A stretch of DNA of 54,415 nt, from contig JAJQEO010000107.1 in the NCBI GenBank assembly GCA_021201665.1, forward strand, positions 1 through 54,415, read 5' to 3'. The stretch's first letter is position 1. Each line of letters starts with the position of its first letter. Under the pieces are notes generated by a model. It had not been told where the DNA came from, did not search any database, and was given only the letters and a program-made list of their open reading frames with translations. Of this stretch, positions 50,741-54,415 are shown one piece after another. Both the position numbers and the translations under genes were made by a program. Source of the stretch: Lachnospiraceae bacterium. Lineage in GTDB: Bacteria > Bacillota > Clostridia > Lachnospirales > Lachnospiraceae.

Positions 50741-50784
50741 ACGGGAACAGCGGTAGATTGATCTCTCTCTAACGCTGTTCCCGT
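50741..50784. terminator. Bidirectional intrinsic terminator
   Basis: A 12-bp stem ACGGGAACAGCG / CGCTGTTCCCGT is flanked by a T-rich end on the plus strand (TTCTTTT) and by TTTTTTT on the minus strand. It separates the convergent XRE gene and the Ig-like gene. Confidence 0.85.
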
Positions 50785-50789
50785 TTCTT

Positions 50790-52259
50790 TTATCCCAGGC
50801 GAACCATCTGCGACGTGCTGCCAAAGTTGATGTAAGTCAATGTGCCGATCTCACCAGTAGCTACCGCAGGGCAGACCGAAATCTCCCGTATGTCACCGTC
50901 AACACCATATTTCAATAGATAATGGGTGGTCTGCCATGCTTCTGATCCTTTCGTGTAATCGCTGTAGCAGTTATGGATGTAAGTGAAGCCACCGATCCGT
51001 TCCGCTATCCGTGCGAGTATTGCCGGGGAAATATAAGAATCCCACTGCTTCGTTTCAAAGTATGGGCCTTTATACTCCGCTGCTAATGAGACGCTGATTC
51101 CATCATCATTGCTCAGATAAGTGAATCCGGATGCGGAGGATCGTAGGTAACTGCATACCGACTCCATTTTCTCAAAGGAATCCATGCCGCCTGTCGTATG
51201 CGCTGCAACCAGGCTGTCGATCCATTCGGTTTCCGATTCTTCATAATCCAGCACTTTCAGGCTGAACGAAGTGACAACTTTTTTCTTCGTCTTGTCTGTC
51301 GTTCCCCATTCCGCCACCTCGAACGTGTAAGTGCCGGCTGACGGAAAACTGAGGTTGATTACATAGCCGCCTGATACCTTACGGTAACCGTTGACCACCT
51401 GGTTGTTTTCATACTGGATGTCATCCCAGATCACCGATTTTATCGTCACCTTCGAGGAGGAATAAGTCACCGTTTCCCCATTTACAAAAAGGCTGAAGCT
51501 GGACAGCTTCGTATTCTGCGTTTTGATGTAAAAGCAGTAGGTATCCAGGGTATTCCCGGTTCCGGCATACAGCGGGCTGTCCGGGTAAGAGTAAACCTTC
51601 TGATCAGAAGGCCCCAACAGATATACCTCGTAAGTATATCCCGGATAGCTTACCGTTTTCTCTTCCGCATCCGATGCCGTTACGGAAGAATTCCCTGTCA
51701 CCGTTACCGTCTTTTTCATGGTCTTCACGCATTTCCCTTTATAATAAACCTTTGCAGAGATCGTTGCTGACCCGCTCTTTACTGCGGTAATTTTTCCCTT
51801 ACTGCTGACTTTTGCCACACTTGAATCGGAACTTTTGTATTTCACTGTACAGCCGCTCTGCACGGTCGCTTTTACCGTTTTTGAAGTCCCCACTGCCAGC
51901 GACAGCTTATTGGTATTGTATTTGAAAGAGCTGGAATTCGTCACAAGCAGGTAAATCTTTTTGGTCACCTTTCCGTTCTTATCATATACAGTAATCGTAG
52001 CTGTGCCTTTCTTTTTGGCGGTAATCCGGTACTTGCCGGTTTTCACCTTTTTCGCGGCAGCGACCGGCTTTTTTGAAGACTTCGCCTTATAACAACCGGA
52101 TACCGTATACGATTTTCCTGCCTTGAGAACCTTAACGGATGTGGACGTTGCCGCTTCTGCCGTAGCAGAGGAAACTATCAAAAGCAGGAACATCACTACA
52201 AAAGAATAAATGATTTTTCCCATATAGCCTGCATTGTTCCGCATTCCTGTCTCTTTCAT
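50790..52259 (-). CDS. Secreted BIG2 Ig-like protein with transglutaminase-like C-terminus
   Basis: About 489 residues from ATG 52259, which has GGGGAGGAA. A signal peptide (SFVVMFLLLIVSSATAEA) is followed by lysine-rich BIG2-type domains (SVKVLKAGKSYTVSGCYKAKSSKK; LSLAVGTSKTVKATVQ..). The C-terminal part (about 330-489, SFEKMESVCSYLRSSAS.., TYIHNCYSDYTKGSEAWQTTHYLLKYGVDGDIREISVCP) has the look of a transglutaminase-like fold, but I do not see the canonical catalytic Cys in a CxxYA context. There is no clear sorting signal. It lies between the adhesin regulator and the DUF6809-like gene, 4 bp after the latter. Confidence 0.7.
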   Translation of the reverse strand: MKETGMRNNAGYMGKIIYSFVVMFLLLIVSSATAEAATSTSVKVLKAGKSYTVSGCYKAKSSKKPVAAAKKVKTGKYRITAKKKGTATITVYDKNGKVTKKIYLLVTNSSSFKYNTNKLSLAVGTSKTVKATVQSGCTVKYKSSDSSVAKVSSKGKITAVKSGSATISAKVYYKGKCVKTMKKTVTVTGNSSVTASDAEEKTVSYPGYTYEVYLLGPSDQKVYSYPDSPLYAGTGNTLDTYCFYIKTQNTKLSSFSLFVNGETVTYSSSKVTIKSVIWDDIQYENNQVVNGYRKVSGGYVINLSFPSAGTYTFEVAEWGTTDKTKKKVVTSFSLKVLDYEESETEWIDSLVAAHTTGGMDSFEKMESVCSYLRSSASGFTYLSNDDGISVSLAAEYKGPYFETKQWDSYISPAILARIAERIGGFTYIHNCYSDYTKGSEAWQTTHYLLKYGVDGDIREISVCPAVATGEIGTLTYINFGSTSQMVRLG

Positions 52260-52263
52260 CGTC

Positions 52264-52623
52264 TTATTCCTCCCCGCTGTCCTGCCCCTCAGCAGCTGCG
52301 CTTTCATTCCCATAGATTCTGTTATGGCGGGAATGAAGATAGTTGATTACCTCCTGCGATTCCTGCATAAACTGCAGCCCAAGAGAAAATCCACATTTGA
52401 AGTATTCCACTCCCATGATGTCAGACTCCGCCACAAACAAATCATGTACCGCTTCAATTTCCTTATAGATCGGAGCCTCCAGCGTTTCCTCCATGCCAAT
52501 CATCTTCCGGCAAATCTCCTCCGATATTTCCCTGCATCTGGGCGATTCTGACACTACCTGTTCTGCCGGGTAAAGCTTTCCGTTAAAAAGGTCCTCCATA
52601 ATATCCAGAATTTCTTTGCTCAT
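52264..52623 (-). CDS. DUF6809-like small protein
   Basis: About 119 residues from ATG 52623 with AAGGAGGC upstream. It is acidic and helical: MSKEILDIMEDLFNGKLYPAEQVVSESPRCREISEEICR, then KCGFSLGLQFMQESQEV. The pattern resembles DUF6809-type proteins found in Clostridial elements. It ends 4 bp before the BIG2 gene. Function unknown. Confidence 0.6.
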   Translation of the reverse strand: MSKEILDIMEDLFNGKLYPAEQVVSESPRCREISEEICRKMIGMEETLEAPIYKEIEAVHDLFVAESDIMGVEYFKCGFSLGLQFMQESQEVINYLHSRHNRIYGNESAAAEGQDSGEE

Positions 52624-52795
52624 AATAGACTGCCTCCTTCTTATTAGAAAATAATGGTGATGTTGTTCCTGTGTAACTGTTGCTATTATCATGTATCCCG
52701 GTTATCTTTGCAACTATGCCGATTCCACTGCCAGGTTCAGTAATCAGATAACGAACAGTATATTTCCCCGGCGGTTACGCCTGTATCTTTTTCAG

Positions 52796-53653
52796 TCACT
52801 GTCCTCCATACTCTGCCCACACAAGAACGCCCTGCACCACCAGGCGGGTGGCGTTGTTTCCATTACAGGTGGACAGTGTTACAACGCGCCCGATGTCTGA
52901 ACTGGAGATTTCAGAATCAGTCTCAGACTCTCCCGCCATTTCATCAAACCACTCCGCATAAGTCCCATAGTCCTCAAAGGAGATCGTATAAGCATCGCCA
53001 ACCGCATTCACGCTGTGGACAGAGAATATGCGGTAAAGAAAATCCCCATCCGGCGTATAAATCCAGAAGTAAGGGCAGAGGACAATCACCTCTGAGTCAC
53101 GGAACAGTTTCAGTTTCGCGAACATGCTTCCGTCCCTCATGTTATGGCCATATATCACTGTATTGTAATCCTCCATGTCTGCGTCATTCTGATAATCCAT
53201 GAATATACTCCCGGCATAAAGATAACTGCCATCCGGCGCACGATGGAGATAATAATCATTATCCTCTGACTGCATCACCGGATAGGAGATCTCCACAGCC
53301 GGAATCTGAATCCAGGCAACGCAGTCTTCATAACTTTCCGTCAGGGAATCCCAATCAACCGTAATCCGTTCCGGGGCGTCTTCCGGAAGATCATTCGAGG
53401 CGCTGTCACTTACATTTTCACCTGCATCTGCATCCATATCCGTTTCGGTATTTTCATTTTCCGGATTGCTGCTTCCATCCGGCTCTTCATTTCCATCCTG
53501 CAATCCGTCAGCGGTGCTGGTAAATGCAGACTCCATGTCATCATAGCCTTCCCTGCCTTTCTGATAGCCTAAGTAGACCCGCACAGCCATTACAATTCCC
53601 ACTACTACAAGCGCAGCTGCGGCAATTCCGCAAATCAAATCTGTTTTTCTCAT
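52796..53653 (-). CDS. srtB: Class B sortase
   Basis: About 285 residues from ATG 53653 (AAAGGACAGG upstream). An N-terminal membrane anchor (TDLICGIAAAALVVVGIVMAVRVYLGY) is followed by a low-complexity acidic stretch and the sortase fold. The catalytic His is in IYGHNMRDGS (about 166), Cys in TLSTCNG (about 260), and Arg in TRLVVQ. Class B sortases attach surface proteins or build pili. The giant adhesin, with its KTGD-type tail, is the likely substrate. The DUF6809 gene follows downstream. Confidence 0.92.
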   Translation of the reverse strand: MRKTDLICGIAAAALVVVGIVMAVRVYLGYQKGREGYDDMESAFTSTADGLQDGNEEPDGSSNPENENTETDMDADAGENVSDSASNDLPEDAPERITVDWDSLTESYEDCVAWIQIPAVEISYPVMQSEDNDYYLHRAPDGSYLYAGSIFMDYQNDADMEDYNTVIYGHNMRDGSMFAKLKLFRDSEVIVLCPYFWIYTPDGDFLYRIFSVHSVNAVGDAYTISFEDYGTYAEWFDEMAGESETDSEISSSDIGRVVTLSTCNGNNATRLVVQGVLVWAEYGGQ

Positions 53654-53810
53654 AAAATCCTGTCCTTTCATAATTGCATGATACAAGCAAGGGTACAAAA
53701 TCTACGGCAGTCCATACACCAGACCCTTTTATTGCCCGTATCTTTATGTTTTCAAAATCCCGGGGAACCGCCGTATAATTCTGTCTGCACGATCCCCCGC
53801 ATCCGGTTTT

Positions 53811-54415
53811 TTACCCTCTGCCGCTTCTCCGTTCTTCCAATCCACGGTCTATCAGACGGGAGGCCTGATTTTTAGTGAGCACAGAAAAGTCAATTTCACT
53901 CAAAAAATCCTCGTCAAACAATCCCAAGATAAACGCTTTCTGCTTTTCCGTTGCAAGCTGCCTTCCCCAGTTCCTGCAGCGGTCTGCATCCCACAAGTGC
54001 CTCTTTGCGGCGAAGGAGCTGCACAGAATCTCATACATATCATCAAAAGCATCCTGCACGGGGATATCCCTTTTCACGTACAGGTCACCCTGTTTCCCTT
54101 TCAGGAACACGCTGGAGTTGCCGGTGATATCTTCCGGTGTCACAATCGCACGGATGCCGTCACCAATAGAACAGATAAAATTTCCATTCGCGCAGACCGT
54201 ATAATCCACGCCATGGGTATCGTAATTCCCCTTTTTTTCAAAAAGGTCAACCAGCTCGGCGTTTACCCTCCATGCATCCGGATTCGTAAAATCAGCCGCC
54301 TCCATCTGCTCTGCCTCTTCCTGCAGCTCCGTTATCAATTTGCCGTTAAACCTGTCATTTTCCCCCACTTTCTCCGGGTCCAGCCCGAAAAGTATGGGAG
54401 CCGTGCAGATCGGCA
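53811..54415 (-). CDS. C-terminal part of a truncated ICE protein
   Basis: The frame is open through the right edge of the window, so the gene is partial. The visible part reads PICTAPILFGLDPEKVGENDRFNGKLITELQEEAEQ.. and ends KQKAFILGLFDEDFLSEIDFSVLTKNQASRLIDRGLEERRSGRG. The closing KQKAFILGL..LTKNQASRLID motif occurs at the C-terminus of large Clostridial ICE helicase-type proteins. I cannot assign the enzyme from this fragment. An internal GTG at 54368 is not a convincing start. Confidence 0.6.
   Translation of the reverse strand, partial: PICTAPILFGLDPEKVGENDRFNGKLITELQEEAEQMEAADFTNPDAWRVNAELVDLFEKKGNYDTHGVDYTVCANGNFICSIGDGIRAIVTPEDITGNSSVFLKGKQGDLYVKRDIPVQDAFDDMYEILCSSFAAKRHLWDADRCRNWGRQLATEKQKAFILGLFDEDFLSEIDFSVLTKNQASRLIDRGLEERRSGRG

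Overview
The window is most of an integrative and conjugative element (ICE) of the Tn1549/CD1108-like type found in gut Clostridia. Lachnospiraceae is the likeliest host family. The evidence is the gene set: a VirD4-type coupling protein, a PcfB/DUF3801 protein, a DUF5688 protein, a YodL/DUF3849 protein, a 3,333-residue ArdC-methylase-SNF2 protein, TnpV, a MobC/relaxase pair, an NlpC/P60 plus SleB-type hydrolase, VirB4, a PrgI-like protein, a TrbL/VirB6-like protein and a Maff2-like pilin. Shine-Dalgarno sites are strong and promoters are sigma-A-like. Nearly every gene is on the minus strand, so transcription runs from high to low coordinates. No integrase, att site, rRNA or tRNA was seen, and the protein at the right edge is cut by the window.

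Layout from the right (upstream) end. 54415-50790: a truncated ICE protein, a class B sortase, a DUF6809-like protein and a secreted Ig-like (BIG2) protein. 50252-50689: the only plus-strand gene, a membrane-anchored XRE regulator, divergent from the giant adhesin gene. 49980-49678: seven exact 10-bp repeats, a promoter-like region, an intrinsic terminator and a 15-codon leader ORF ahead of the adhesin. 49632-40849: a 2,927-residue Cna-B/SpaA-type surface adhesin with eight near-identical C-terminal repeats and a sortase-type tail. 40700-33328: the type IV secretion core, interrupted at 39020-39393 by a type I toxin-antitoxin module of TxpA/RatA design. 33094-29559: three related single-pass membrane proteins with Ser/Thr/Glu-rich ectodomains. 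29516-27525: a small unknown gene and a HipA-like kinase with a small partner. 27500-27090: a terminator and probable oriT. 27090-22783: MobC, relaxase and two coiled-coil proteins. 22766-12765: the giant ArdC/methylase/helicase protein, with a complete tnpV gene nested in another frame. 12701-2574: small ICE genes, the SpoVG-like protein, PcfB-like protein, coupling protein, and a hybrid sigma-4/alpha-CTD regulator, closed by a terminator at 2509-2537. 2243-1: accessory genes, including an AlkZ-like protein and a consensus promoter driving a yybP-ykoY (Mn2+) riboswitch before a 32-residue membrane peptide.

How it fits together: MobC and the relaxase would nick oriT. The VirD4-type protein with its PcfB-like partner would pass the relaxosome to the VirB4/PrgI/TrbL/pilin channel. 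The bifunctional wall hydrolase would open peptidoglycan. The adhesin, sortase and ectodomain proteins would mediate contact with the recipient or host surface. ArdC-like, methylase, TA and HipA-like functions would help establishment and maintenance. The least explained parts are the 10-bp repeat array with its attenuator-like leader, the nested tnpV, the three-paralog ectodomain cassette, and the riboswitch controlling a peptide. All functional calls rest on reading motifs and architecture by eye; no database search was run.
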